The translations under genes and the position numbers were made by a program. From IMG/VR virus record IMGVR_UViG_3300026484_000087, positions 62,001 to 126,000 of that record: DNA of 64,000 nt, one strand, 5' to 3'. Under the pieces are notes generated by a model. It saw nothing but the letters and a program-made list of their open reading frames with translations, was not told where the DNA came from and searched no databases. How positions within the stretch are numbered: the first letter of the stretch is position 1; each line of letters opens with the position of its first letter. The stretch comes from a virus. Below are positions 33,478 to 42,638 of the stretch, in pieces.

Positions 33478-33739
33478 TTATTTGGTTCTATCTATATTTG
33501 TTCTAACTGCCATATGATTTAATGGGTCAGTAAAACTTCCACCACATGGTACATATGGATCATTTAGGATCTTATCATCAAATGCTGATATAAGAATACT
33601 TCTTCTATACCATCTAGCTATTGGTTTAGTATTGCTATTTTTTATCAAAACCATCTGGACCCCTAACTGCTGATATTAAAACAGATTGTTGCATATAAGA
33701 TAATGACAACAACCAGTTTTGTAAAACGCATTTATTCAT
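33478..33739 (-). pseudogene. Conserved small phage gene interrupted by a frameshift at A6
   Basis: ATG 33739 overlaps the upstream stop (ATGA) and opens MNKCVLQNWLLSLSYMQQSV then LISAVRGPDGFDKK before TAG at 33635. Skipping one A in the run of six A (T run 33638-33643 on the plus strand) restores a frame that continues NSNTKPIARWYRRSILISAF then DDKILNDPYVPCGGSFTDPL to a stop at 33478. Together the two parts give an 86-residue protein resembling a small phage family of unknown function (MQQSVLIxAxRGPDG...RWYRR...LxSAFD...GGSFTGP). It may be a sequencing indel, a true mutation or a programmed slip. Confidence 0.7.
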
Positions 33740-34143
33740 TGACAACCCCTTTCATAGAGTGTATCTATATAATTGCTGTTTATATGGAATAGCTCCTTAG
33801 TACTTAAAGCTTCCTCAATATCCTCTCTAAGTTTTAACGTCTCGGGAGGAGTTTCGCCTATTTCCATATAGCGATTCCATACCTCTTTATCGCCAAGATG
33901 TACATCATTTGCATCGTAGAAGTTAATATCACACCATTCATTCTTACCCCATTCGTCAGATACAAATTTATGTACATATGCACAATATGTGGCATCGCTA
34001 GGAACTTCTTTACCCCAAGCCTTTTTAACTAGATCAAAGATTAAAGGACTATGTTCATTCTTAATAAACTCACGAATGGTATCAGCATATTTAACATTCA
34101 ACTTCTCTATCTCTTTTTCAACAGTTCTTATTGCATCATTCAT
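33736..34143 (-). CDS. Unknown 135-residue protein
   Basis: A charged helical protein, start at 34143 after GAGGAGATAAA, joined to both neighbours by ATGA overlaps. No motif recognised. It belongs to the accessory operon starting at 36635. Confidence 0.65.
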   Translation of the reverse strand: MNDAIRTVEKEIEKLNVKYADTIREFIKNEHSPLIFDLVKKAWGKEVPSDATYCAYVHKFVSDEWGKNEWCDINFYDANDVHLGDKEVWNRYMEIGETPPETLKLREDIEEALSTKELFHINSNYIDTLYERGCQ

Positions 34144-34691
34144 TTTATCTCCTCGTACGTATATAAACGTGTGCCTTTTATAATAGGTAATTTATCGCTT
34201 TCTAAAGTCAGTCCTAACTGACAGCCAAGTAAGTTACTAATCCCATTTATACAGTCGTTAAAGACCTTATTATTGCTTATGTGAACTTCTACCTCATCCA
34301 ACATTAACTTATCGTCTTTATTATAATTGCCATGAACAACATTACATCCAAGAACTGTACCAACTAACTCTATTAGATAAATGTCTATAACTTCAACTAT
34401 ACTTTTTATTTTTTTAGGTTCTGGCTGCTTCCAGTTAAAACCATTAGCGATAAAGATCTTAAGTATATTATGCGTCTCTCTAATCTCACGGTCTGTATAG
34501 ATTTTATTGGCATCTGTATATAGTTCAGACATTAAAATATATCTACCGTCTTTACAAACGATCTTACAATCATAATCATAATCGTTATTGAAGAACGTTA
34601 AACAATTTGTTGTGAAATTATCACCTAACTGAAGACCCTCGCCACGAGAGACCTCAGTTCCATCTGTAAAATCATAATGTATAGTAATCAT
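34140..34691 (-). CDS. Unknown 183-residue protein
   Basis: An acidic soluble protein with several cysteines and aromatic residues; beta-like at the N-terminus and helical later. ATG 34691 lacks a strong ribosome site but immediately follows the upstream stop (TAG at 34694-34696), suggesting re-initiation. No motif recognised. Confidence 0.6.
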   Translation of the reverse strand: MITIHYDFTDGTEVSRGEGLQLGDNFTTNCLTFFNNDYDYDCKIVCKDGRYILMSELYTDANKIYTDREIRETHNILKIFIANGFNWKQPEPKKIKSIVEVIDIYLIELVGTVLGCNVVHGNYNKDDKLMLDEVEVHISNNKVFNDCINGISNLLGCQLGLTLESDKLPIIKGTRLYTYEEIK

Positions 34692-34693
34692 GA

Positions 34694-34954
34694 CTAAACC
34701 ACATATAACTTAATTGTATCGTCCAAATTTCCATCTGTCAATACTTCTTGTTTTTGTGCTTCATGAAACATAGCAAAATCAAATACCTTAGTTGTTTTAC
34801 CGTTACCACAATTGATACACACTGCATTTTCAGCAGATACCACTTTAACTACAAATCCACACTTGGTACAAGCTTTAAATTCCGTAGGATTATCTTTAAG
34901 ATATCTATACGGAAGTTCTAAACTACCATCGTTTGTTACAATACTATTATTCAT
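34694..34954 (-). CDS. Small zinc-ribbon protein
   Basis: An 86-residue protein with a CxxC...CxxC ribbon (ACTKCGFVV and VCINCGNGK, about residues 29-51). Start after AAAGGATTATAAA. It probably binds zinc and perhaps nucleic acid or a protein partner. No specific family identified. Confidence 0.65.
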   Translation of the reverse strand: MNNSIVTNDGSLELPYRYLKDNPTEFKACTKCGFVVKVVSAENAVCINCGNGKTTKVFDFAMFHEAQKQEVLTDGNLDDTIKLYVV

Positions 34955-34972
34955 TTTATAATCCTTTCTTTT

Positions 34973-36013
34973 TTACTCTATATAGATTATTAACTTATCT
35001 AAACCATCAACTTTACCAACGACATTAAAGTCATCGCACATTTTATAAAATACATCTTCCTCGCCCTCTTCATTATTTATAACGATTTCAGTTACAGACA
35101 AATTACCATTGCGTATTAAGGGTAATCTAGTTTTTGCATCAGTTGCAGTAAATACAGTGTATGCTATTTCATTTATATCTAAGTATCTGATGATATCCTC
35201 ATAACTTCTTTCAGTATGAATATAATCCATATATTCTACTTTAAGTCCGATGTCAAGATATCTTTGTCTGTCATAACCGTATTCATAAACGGTACCCATT
35301 AGACCATTTCTGTTATTATGGTAATAGTTAAGTCTATTTATAAAAGCTGGAGTATACGTCGCCTCTATATCAGTGATGCTTGCGTGTGGATTATTCTCTG
35401 GCTGATCAAAGTATGAGAAGTCATGTAAGATATAGCTTTCCTGTACATTGAAACGCTTCTCTATTTGTTCAACAGTTATTTCCAATGCCTTATTGGCTTT
35501 AGTATCCCCAGAGATAACTACCATTGCACCATTAGTGTTACCGACAGCAAATCCAAAACTTTTAACATGATGAACTCCTTCTATTGCCACAAGGAAGTTG
35601 TCCAGTTCAGTGTGTCCGAGAGTTTTAAACTCAGCTATCTGAACCATATTATAAATAGGTGCATTGACATACTTACCGTTTACCATTTCTTCATTCTTAG
35701 GTAGGAATAAAGCCAACTCAGCACCGATATCCTTAGCATATCTAACTATAGTTGTTTTACCTAGTACAAAATATCTATAATATAGCAGTGATTTTAAACT
35801 ACCAACATGATCATCATCAAGATGCGTTATTACAACAAAATCCATTTCTTCTAATATCTCTGGCTTATGTTCCTTAAGATGTGGAAATACGTTATATCCA
35901 CAATCAAATAGCATATTAGTTCCAGCACACGTTATATAAAAACTACTATTTATTAATTCAGTGTCAAATGCACCACCACTACCGATAACTTCTACCTTTA
36001 AATTTTTACTCAT
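34973..36013 (-). CDS. Metallo-beta-lactamase-fold hydrolase (RNase Z / Apyc1-like)
   Basis: A 346-residue protein; ATG 36013 follows AAGGAGTTGAAC. MBL landmarks are visible: GSGGAF (11-16), LFDCGYNVFP (36-45), VITHLDDDHVGS (61-72) and VVISGDTKAN with a following histidine/aspartate segment. Canonical HxHxDH reads H-x-D-x-D-H here, an Asp replacing the second His, which may alter metal binding. The N-terminal layout is like RNase Z and the phage anti-Pycsar nuclease Apyc1, which hydrolyses cyclic nucleotides to disarm host signalling. Substrate is not determined by sequence. It sits in the long accessory operon with other unknown small proteins. Confidence 0.75.
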   Translation of the reverse strand: MSKNLKVEVIGSGGAFDTELINSSFYITCAGTNMLFDCGYNVFPHLKEHKPEILEEMDFVVITHLDDDHVGSLKSLLYYRYFVLGKTTIVRYAKDIGAELALFLPKNEEMVNGKYVNAPIYNMVQIAEFKTLGHTELDNFLVAIEGVHHVKSFGFAVGNTNGAMVVISGDTKANKALEITVEQIEKRFNVQESYILHDFSYFDQPENNPHASITDIEATYTPAFINRLNYYHNNRNGLMGTVYEYGYDRQRYLDIGLKVEYMDYIHTERSYEDIIRYLDINEIAYTVFTATDAKTRLPLIRNGNLSVTEIVINNEEGEEDVFYKMCDDFNVVGKVDGLDKLIIYIE

Positions 36014-36023
36014 GTTCAACTCC

Positions 36024-36635
36024 TTATACATCTAAATTGCTTAGCAAATTATTTATTAATAAACTCTCATACGTATCCATTTTATCATTTACTGGGAATA
36101 ATATCATGGAACCATCTGGATTTAAGTAAGTCATACTGTGGTCAGTTATATCTCCTGAACCATCATAAGTAAATTCGTTTATATACTTTACGTTCCCTTC
36201 AGAATCTTCTTGAAACATAATTAGATAAAATTTTTCACCCCAACCTCTATCGTACCAGTCTTCACCCATATGTTTTTCTAAATCTATAGAGAAATCTTCA
36301 GTAGTTATCTCTATTTTACTGCCTTTCCAGTTAAACTCATCTGTTATAAGAACATATGTTTTTAGTTCATCTCTTATAGGTGCCTTACCTTCTAATCTTG
36401 TGTGGTTATCTAGGAATGCTTCACCTACGCCATATTTATCATAAATCTCTTTAAACATATCACCGTCATCATCAGATACTCCACCATCATCGGCAATGTA
36501 ATTCGTATAGTCTACCTCACCATTATCTTTCTTGTTTAACTCAACAAGCATTGTTCTGTTAATATCACTAACCTTTATAACCATTATATTTTGGTCATCT
36601 TTATCTGTAAATACATTTTCTATGTTTCTACCCAT
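36024..36635 (-). CDS. Unknown acidic protein, first gene of accessory operon
   Basis: A 203-residue, strongly acidic protein (DDGGVSDDDGDMF) with a beta-rich core. Start 36635 after AAAAGGATATACA. No recognised motif. It is the first cistron behind promoter P5. Highly acidic phage proteins can mimic DNA or bind basic host factors, but there is no specific evidence here. Confidence 0.6.
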   Translation of the reverse strand: MGRNIENVFTDKDDQNIMVIKVSDINRTMLVELNKKDNGEVDYTNYIADDGGVSDDDGDMFKEIYDKYGVGEAFLDNHTRLEGKAPIRDELKTYVLITDEFNWKGSKIEITTEDFSIDLEKHMGEDWYDRGWGEKFYLIMFQEDSEGNVKYINEFTYDGSGDITDHSMTYLNPDGSMILFPVNDKMDTYESLLINNLLSNLDV

Positions 36636-36658
36636 TGTATATCCTTTTATTAATATTC

Positions 36659-36713
36659 GATACTGCCTTGTATCTATTTTAATAATATATACGTATATAT
36701 TAATAGAAACTTA
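36659..36713 (-). promoter_or_regulatory. Promoter-hairpin element P5
   Basis: Minus-strand reading is AAGTTTCTATTAATATATAC then GTATATATTATTAAAATA then GATAC-AAGGCA-GTATC. The gene at 36635 follows about 23 bases downstream. It controls the operon 36635 to 32179. Confidence 0.6.
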
Positions 36714-36781
36714 ATATAAAAAAATAATATGAATATTTTTTAACATGGCAATATATAAATGAAAGATAAAAGGAGTTCGAT

Positions 36782-38896
36782 ATGGGTAATATTTTCATAA
36801 GAGATTTAAAAGATTATAAAATAGATATGTCACCAGTTCAGCAATACATTAAGCAAGCAACGCTATACGTACATAAGACCGTTGGTCTTAGTTTAGAAGA
36901 TGCAGAAAAGATGGTTAGAAAACAAATAAAAAAATCAGATATAGTTAACCCAGAAGTTAAATATAACTATAGAAATGATAACGGAGACGTTACGGTAGAA
37001 CAAACTTCATTAATGCATTATATAGAAGATAATGTTAGAAGCAATCACATTGTAGTACCATCAATGACAGCTTATGTGCACCCAAGTAAAGATAAGTCAC
37101 TGCATGCAGAATTCTTAGAACGGAATATCGCCTCTAGAAATGCAGATAAAAAGAAAGCATTCCAATATAAGCAAGAGGGTAATAGCGTTCTACATGGTAG
37201 ATTTAATACTTTACAAAAAAGTAAGAAGATAGCAAATAATTCACTCTCTGGGGCCTATGCCAGTATATCTACAATACTCTATAATCCATCAGCACATTAC
37301 TCATTAACATCTACTACTAGAACAGCAACTAGTATTGCTAATGCAGTTACCGAGTCTATGGTTGCAGGAAATAAGCATTATAGAGAACCTTATATAGTTC
37401 TTAACTATATAGTTTCAACAGTACAGTCTGTAGATTATAATACTATAGATAATATTATAAATAAGTATAATATTCATAAACCAACTTCTAAAGAAGTTCT
37501 TACGGCAATCAGGAGAAGCAGTGATCTTTATTGGACAAATGATCTATACTTTGATAAAATATCGGAACTATTAGACAGTCTAGATGGTGTAGAAAGAGCT
37601 ATAGTTTTATATGTTAATGATTTCTATAATTTAAGAGTATTTAACGATAGTTTAGTTAGAGGTATAATTAATAAACTTTCTAAAAGAGTTAGAGGACTAA
37701 CTGATAATCCGTTAGAGGTTCTTAATAATTCTGAGGAATTTGTTTTAAATTTAATACATCATATTTGTGCACCAGACATTAAGGGTAAAAAGGTAAACTA
37801 TAAAGATATGGTTGGTAGTGAAGAATTAGATTATCTTGGTTCAACAGCACTTAATGTTAATTTAACACTTGAAATGTATAGTGACTTATTACAAGCATTT
37901 TTTAGAAATGATGTTATGCCTGTTAGTGTAGCGTATATTAGAGATATAGTTAGAAGGGTAACTGTTCTATCTGATACAGATTCTACTTGTGCCACATATC
38001 AAGAATGGGTTGAATGGTATCTTGGGGATATTGTATTCTCAGAGGAAGCTACCGCTGTTAGTGCTTCAGTTATGTCAGTGGTTACACAGGTATTAGAACA
38101 TAAACTTAGACAATATACAAGTAACTTAAATGTGCCAGATGATCTTAAAGGTAAAATTACCTATAAAGGTGAATTCTATTGGCACACCATGACGCCTATG
38201 TCGGTTGCTAAACATTATTTTGCAAGTGTAGCTATACAGGAGGGTAATGTTTTTGCTAATGATGATCTTGAATTAAAAGGGGTTAACCTTATAGCATCAA
38301 ATGCTCCTATGTTTGTACAGAAGATAACTAAGGATACTATTATAGAGATAAATGAAACTATAAATAGAAATGAGAAGTTATCACTTATGAAATATATAAA
38401 GATAGCAGCTGATTTAGAACGTAGACTACTTAAGGAATTAGCAGAGGGTAATACTGAAGTACTTAAGATGGGTAAACTTAAAGAGCCGAGTGGGTATAAG
38501 TTAGGACCAGATAAGTCTCCGTATATAAATCACATTTTATGGGATACGGTTTTATCAGATAAGTATGGTAAAATAGATGAACCTCCTTACACTACAGTTA
38601 AGGTACCAACTACTTTAAAGACAAAAAGATTACTTAATAGTTTTCTTGATAATATGGAAGATCAGGTACTGAAGAATAAATTCTTGGATTTTTGTACAAA
38701 GTATGATAAAGATTCAATCGGAACATTTCATTTACCAATGGTTGTAATTGGTGAACATGGTATACCAGAAGATCTTCTTCCAGCTATAGATTCAGATAGA
38801 ATAGTATTTGATTCATTAGGTGCTTTATATATGGTATTAAGTGGAATAGGTTTTTATAAGAAAGAGGGAATGAAATTAATAGATATGGGTTATTAA
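36782..38896 (+). CDS. B-family-like DNA polymerase, palm/thumb subunit
   Basis: A 704-residue protein starting after AAAAGGAGTTCGAT. Motif C of B-family polymerases is present as LSDTDS (D398, D400), and motif B as a Lys/Arg-rich helix followed by NNSLSGAY (152-159). A later segment, LELKGVNLIASNAPMFVQ, resembles the KKRYAG/thumb region in which polymerases write KGV..RSSNxPxF. A 3'-5' exonuclease domain and a convincing motif A aspartate are not visible, so this is likely one part of a split polymerase, as in jumbo phages where the enzyme is encoded in two or more pieces. It is the single gene on its plus-strand unit and ends at a palindromic terminator. Confidence 0.65.
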   Translation: MGNIFIRDLKDYKIDMSPVQQYIKQATLYVHKTVGLSLEDAEKMVRKQIKKSDIVNPEVKYNYRNDNGDVTVEQTSLMHYIEDNVRSNHIVVPSMTAYVHPSKDKSLHAEFLERNIASRNADKKKAFQYKQEGNSVLHGRFNTLQKSKKIANNSLSGAYASISTILYNPSAHYSLTSTTRTATSIANAVTESMVAGNKHYREPYIVLNYIVSTVQSVDYNTIDNIINKYNIHKPTSKEVLTAIRRSSDLYWTNDLYFDKISELLDSLDGVERAIVLYVNDFYNLRVFNDSLVRGIINKLSKRVRGLTDNPLEVLNNSEEFVLNLIHHICAPDIKGKKVNYKDMVGSEELDYLGSTALNVNLTLEMYSDLLQAFFRNDVMPVSVAYIRDIVRRVTVLSDTDSTCATYQEWVEWYLGDIVFSEEATAVSASVMSVVTQVLEHKLRQYTSNLNVPDDLKGKITYKGEFYWHTMTPMSVAKHYFASVAIQEGNVFANDDLELKGVNLIASNAPMFVQKITKDTIIEINETINRNEKLSLMKYIKIAADLERRLLKELAEGNTEVLKMGKLKEPSGYKLGPDKSPYINHILWDTVLSDKYGKIDEPPYTTVKVPTTLKTKRLLNSFLDNMEDQVLKNKFLDFCTKYDKDSIGTFHLPMVVIGEHGIPEDLLPAIDSDRIVFDSLGALYMVLSGIGFYKKEGMKLIDMGY

Positions 38897-38913
38897 AAAA
38901 AGAAACAATGGAC

Positions 38914-38947
38914 TATATCCATACTAGGAAATCCTAGTATGGATATA
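38914..38947. terminator. Bidirectional terminator
   Basis: A 15-bp stem (TATATCCATACTAGG / CCTAGTATGGATATA) with loop AAAT, between converging genes ending at 38896 and 38934; A-tract before it. Confidence 0.75.
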
Positions 38948-39323
38948 TGTTCAAGTTTAGATAGCCCAATTCTTTTAGAGCGTTTCTTATTATTTTTACA
39001 TCCGCAGTTGAAGCATTACTGACATCTATACGAATGTTAACCCCCTCTATAAGTTCTATAGTGGCATCATCTATCCATTCATAAGCTAACGCTACTCTTT
39101 CACCCGTATTGGTTTCAAATACAACATATGTATTATCATTAGCATTACTCGATAGTCCCGGTATAAGTGGTGCTAGCTTACTATTAAGTCCATGTATATC
39201 GCCATATTGCAATACCTCAGATGCTATAGTTTCACTAGTTATTACCTTCATCATCGTAAATTCTCCACCTAATATACTAGGTGCCAGAGTAGAAAACTTA
39301 TAAACCTTTTTAGTTTCAAACAT
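38934..39323 (-). CDS. Unknown 129-residue protein
   Basis: A soluble alpha/beta protein starting after AAAGGAGAATAGAC. No motif recognised. It ends the minus operon of unknown proteins (42578 to 38934) and overlaps the upstream gene by eight bases. Confidence 0.65.
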   Translation of the reverse strand: MFETKKVYKFSTLAPSILGGEFTMMKVITSETIASEVLQYGDIHGLNSKLAPLIPGLSSNANDNTYVVFETNTGERVALAYEWIDDATIELIEGVNIRIDVSNASTADVKIIRNALKELGYLNLNIYPY

Positions 39324-39735
39324 GTCTATTCTCCTTTGATATAGATCTCATGTGATCATTATTATAACTAGCTATCATTATACCATTGTTATTAATGTCA
39401 TCAAGATAAAGTAGTTTTTCACCTACATGTAAATCTATCAACATAAACGTATAATAGTTCAGTATAATACTAACCAAACTATCAACCATATTTATAACAT
39501 ATTGATCCACAACATTTCCGAAGGCCTTAAAAACTATATCTTTTATCAACTCATCATGGTCATATGTCATAGTATTGCCATTACTTAATGTATTGGCCGT
39601 TGTTAATATGTCGTCAAGTATCTCTTTAAATAGTACTGGAAGACCGTCAATGTGTTTGCAATATTCTTGCATAAGGCTATATAATGCCTTATGTTCATTT
39701 GTTGTATTTATAAGTATTATACTTTCTTTTTCCAT
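39316..39735 (-). CDS. Unknown 139-residue helical protein
   Basis: A mainly helical acidic protein, start after TAAGGAGATAAT. No recognised motif. Overlaps the next gene by eight bases. Function unknown; a virion or replication-accessory role is equally possible. Confidence 0.65.
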   Translation of the reverse strand: MEKESIILINTTNEHKALYSLMQEYCKHIDGLPVLFKEILDDILTTANTLSNGNTMTYDHDELIKDIVFKAFGNVVDQYVINMVDSLVSIILNYYTFMLIDLHVGEKLLYLDDINNNGIMIASYNNDHMRSISKENRHV

Positions 39736-39747
39736 ATTATCTCCTTA

Positions 39748-40134
39748 TTAATAATATTCAACCTCCATAAAAACGCCTACAGTGCTATTATTTTTTAACC
39801 AACCTAGGAATATATTTATTTCATTATAGTTGGCAAGAAACTTTTTAACGTAGTTGTAGTCTGCAATGAATTCTATAAAAGTTTTATTTTTTACCTGTTC
39901 TTCTATATATTCTATTATATCATTTGGATCATCATCAAGATATATGATATAGAATATAAATTCTAGGTAACTCCTATCCTTAAATCTATTAATTATAATG
40001 TCTAAATCTATAAGCATGCATTTATTAATATCCCAACCATTAGATTCTAGGCTCTCAAGTTCCATTGCAATGGCTTCACTCATTATGAAGTTGCTGGGTT
40101 CTATTATATGTTTATATAAAGATAATTCCTGCAT
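39748..40134 (-). CDS. Unknown 128-residue acidic protein
   Basis: ATG 40134 (MQELSLYKHI) is favoured by GGTGGATACG upstream and overlaps the previous gene by 23 bases; a longer TTG-started frame is less likely. It is helical, acidic and aromatic-rich (YLEFIFYIIYLDDDPND). No motif recognised. Confidence 0.6.
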   Translation of the reverse strand: MQELSLYKHIIEPSNFIMSEAIAMELESLESNGWDINKCMLIDLDIIINRFKDRSYLEFIFYIIYLDDDPNDIIEYIEEQVKNKTFIEFIADYNYVKKFLANYNEINIFLGWLKNNSTVGVFMEVEYY

Positions 40135-40558
40135 CGTATCCACCATCAATATTGGTCCATCCTATTAGAACAGGTGTATCAGATGTTTTAACACCAACTA
40201 TTTTATCAAATGTAACTACTAATCGATCAAGTATTGCATCAGTTAAGCGTGAATGATATTTATCAAATATAGCATCACCTACGGCTACCCTGGCTATGCC
40301 ACAATCAAGTTCTTCTCTTAGATATATCATATCGTATTTACCATCTAAACCTGATCTATATGCAAAAATAAGTTCCAATAAAACCTTATTAAAATACATA
40401 GCTTCTTCATCAATAAAAGCTTTACAAGGTTCTAAATCATACATATTTAATTCTATTTTACTTAGATCAACGTTATCGTTATAGATGGTGTCCATAAGAA
40501 ATTCAGTAGCTGGATAGTAAATGTGCCTAAACTTATTTCCTATTAATTGGTCTATCAT
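40112..40558 (-). CDS. Unknown 148-residue protein
   Basis: A soluble, mostly helical protein joined to the upstream gene by ATGA overlap. No recognised motif. Confidence 0.65.
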   Translation of the reverse strand: MIDQLIGNKFRHIYYPATEFLMDTIYNDNVDLSKIELNMYDLEPCKAFIDEEAMYFNKVLLELIFAYRSGLDGKYDMIYLREELDCGIARVAVGDAIFDKYHSRLTDAILDRLVVTFDKIVGVKTSDTPVLIGWTNIDGGYDAGIIFI

Positions 40559-40932
40559 CGTTTTATCTCCATTTTTATACTAACCTCCTCAGTCGTAGCT
40601 TTATTGAAAGATACAAACTTAGCATCCATAACCTCACAACCAAACTTTTCATATACTAATGCATCCATAGTTGCTTTTATTTTAAACACTAACTTATTAA
40701 AGGAATTTTTTCTAACAATTCTAAATAGTTCAGTATCGTCTTTAACCTTTAATTTTTCATATAAGTAGTCTTTAAATAATCTTATGGTGTCGGTGTTATT
40801 CATTGATCTTAGATGATAAAATTCGATTATTTTTATCTCTAAGGGCATTTTATATAGTTTATTCAGATATTTCGTTATAAACGAAACATCCAAATCAACA
40901 ACTTCTTCTTTACTAAGTTCCATAGTTATCAT
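40555..40932 (-). CDS. Unknown 125-residue protein
   Basis: A charged helical protein starting after AAAGGAAATAAT. No motif recognised. It overlaps the next gene as ATGA and follows the upstream stop by one base, so it is part of a tightly packed operon. Confidence 0.65.
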   Translation of the reverse strand: MITMELSKEEVVDLDVSFITKYLNKLYKMPLEIKIIEFYHLRSMNNTDTIRLFKDYLYEKLKVKDDTELFRIVRKNSFNKLVFKIKATMDALVYEKFGCEVMDAKFVSFNKATTEEVSIKMEIKR

Positions 40933-40933
40933 A

Positions 40934-41491
40934 TTATTTCCTTTTATACTCTCTTAAGTATATAGATCCAGTTACTGCATTTTTAACTGGTTTATTTATA
41001 AGTATGTCGCCTACGACATAAAAACCCTTAGAATTCTCATCTATATAATCAAGATCATCATATCCATACCTAGTAGTTTCCGTTATAACATTATCTATAG
41101 ATTTATTTATGAAATTAATCATTATAGATATTAAAGGAGCTAGGCTTTCTTCTATACCCTCTTCAAGGCATACTGGCATCTTATTATTTTCTAAAACCTT
41201 TTCCATCATATCTAAAACATTTTTAGTTATTTCAGTTATTGTGTATTTGTTACTATTCTGTAAAACAATACTAACAACTGATTCTATGAAAACGGCTTCA
41301 AAATTTGTCTGGTTGTCAAATACATCATAATCTCCACTATATTTATTAAATAGATCTAGTATGCTGTAAGATGTAAAACATTTGAAATAAGTTATGTCTA
41401 TAATATGTGCAAGTACAGAGTAGTTCTCAACATCTTTGTACTCATCCACATAGTGTATTATAGAGGGCATATCATCATCTATCACATACAT
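40934..41491 (-). CDS. Unknown 185-residue protein
   Basis: A soluble acidic protein, helical in the middle and beta-like near the C-terminus. It starts after AGAGGAGATAGA and overlaps the preceding gene by 10 bases. No family recognised. Confidence 0.65.
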   Translation of the reverse strand: MYVIDDDMPSIIHYVDEYKDVENYSVLAHIIDITYFKCFTSYSILDLFNKYSGDYDVFDNQTNFEAVFIESVVSIVLQNSNKYTITEITKNVLDMMEKVLENNKMPVCLEEGIEESLAPLISIMINFINKSIDNVITETTRYGYDDLDYIDENSKGFYVVGDILINKPVKNAVTGSIYLREYKRK

Positions 41492-42177
41492 TCTATCTCC
41501 TCTTGTAAATTCTTTAACTCAATAGCCTCCAAATAACGTATAGATCTAATGTCATCGTACTTACGTAGTTCTATGTTTAAGTTATTAAAAACTAGTTCAT
41601 AAAATGCGGTCGTATCGTCTTCTAATATAGAAGCAAACACTGGTACAATAAATCTATGTAAAAGTTCATTTATCTTATTTTGATCTTCTATTATCATATT
41701 TGGATAATCCAATTCTATAACATCTTCTATATTGCCTATACCTTTTATATAGCTTCCGATCATTGGTGTTTCTACATTAGTTAAATCATTTCTATATAAT
41801 AGGTTACTTTGTGGATTAAACTCATTTTGCATATAGTCTAGAATATCAACTAGGTAATCCATAACTAGTATAGGGTTAAATGGATAAACACTAACTGTAT
41901 CTGGCTTATTGTCAAGTATATATGCAGGTATAAGTAAATCGCCTCTCTTGTTAACGATATCTACACCTGCACCATATGGTAGAGTTGCTGTTAAATCAAG
42001 TTCTTTTCCAGTCTGATGTACAAATAAACCATCCTCATGAGTAAATGGTAAACGCATACTTTTAACATACACACCCAATGGAGGACGTTTGTATTTTAAC
42101 ATTATCTTCTCAATTGGCAATAGTATTCTATCCAGGTCTAAGAAAGTACTAGATTTAAGTTCCATGTTAATTGGCAT
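41482..42177 (-). CDS. Unknown 231-residue protein
   Basis: A soluble protein with a beta-rich N-terminal half (VYVKSMRLPFTHEDGLFVHQ, LPYGAGVDIVNKRGDLLIPA) and a helical C-terminal half. Such mixed, aromatic-containing proteins are common in virion baseplates, but there is no direct evidence. TAATG overlap with the preceding gene at 42177. Confidence 0.6.
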   Translation of the reverse strand: MPINMELKSSTFLDLDRILLPIEKIMLKYKRPPLGVYVKSMRLPFTHEDGLFVHQTGKELDLTATLPYGAGVDIVNKRGDLLIPAYILDNKPDTVSVYPFNPILVMDYLVDILDYMQNEFNPQSNLLYRNDLTNVETPMIGSYIKGIGNIEDVIELDYPNMIIEDQNKINELLHRFIVPVFASILEDDTTAFYELVFNNLNIELRKYDDIRSIRYLEAIELKNLQEEIECM

Positions 42178-42578
42178 TATAGCTCCTTACTGTATGTAGA
42201 TACAAGTAGATTGTTTCCAGATAACATTACATCAACTGCTATCTCTATATTTCCAGTAAATCTAAACACATCTCCATATAAACTTAACATACTTTTAAAT
42301 ATATTTCCTACGTATGACATGATACTTTGGTCTAAATTGATATCAGATGGTAGTAGACAAGTAACTGGTTGATCATTGGTATCTTCTATAACCTTTTTTA
42401 TCCCCTCTGTTAATATGGTTTTTGTTAAAAGATTTTTATCTTTAAAGTTTAATTCCCTACCATCATAATATATTTCAGATATTTTATCTTCTATATAATT
42501 AATGTTTGTCATCAGGTCATATTTAAGATTAGAAACATCTAGTATAAATATTCTATCTTTCATGTTTAATTTATTCAT
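42177..42578 (-). CDS. Unknown 133-residue protein downstream of ligase
   Basis: ATG 42578 follows CAAGGAGATTTA, so the in-frame start at 42608 inside a hairpin is rejected. The protein is soluble, mixed alpha/beta, without known motif. It is first in the run of seven coupled unknown genes reaching 38934. Confidence 0.65.
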   Translation of the reverse strand: MNKLNMKDRIFILDVSNLKYDLMTNINYIEDKISEIYYDGRELNFKDKNLLTKTILTEGIKKVIEDTNDQPVTCLLPSDINLDQSIMSYVGNIFKSMLSLYGDVFRFTGNIEIAVDVMLSGNNLLVSTYSKEL

Positions 42579-42597
42579 TAAATCTCCTTGTTTTACG

Positions 42598-42620
42598 GTA
42601 CTTTTCATTAAAAAGTACCT
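42598..42620 (-). terminator. Hairpin after the DNA ligase gene
   Basis: GGTACTTTT and AAAAGTACC form a 9-bp stem with a 5-base loop in the 60 bases between the ligase stop and the next minus start. There is no strong T-tract, so it may be a processing signal or partial terminator. Confidence 0.45.
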
Positions 42621-42638
42621 GTTATAAAAGTTATTTTT

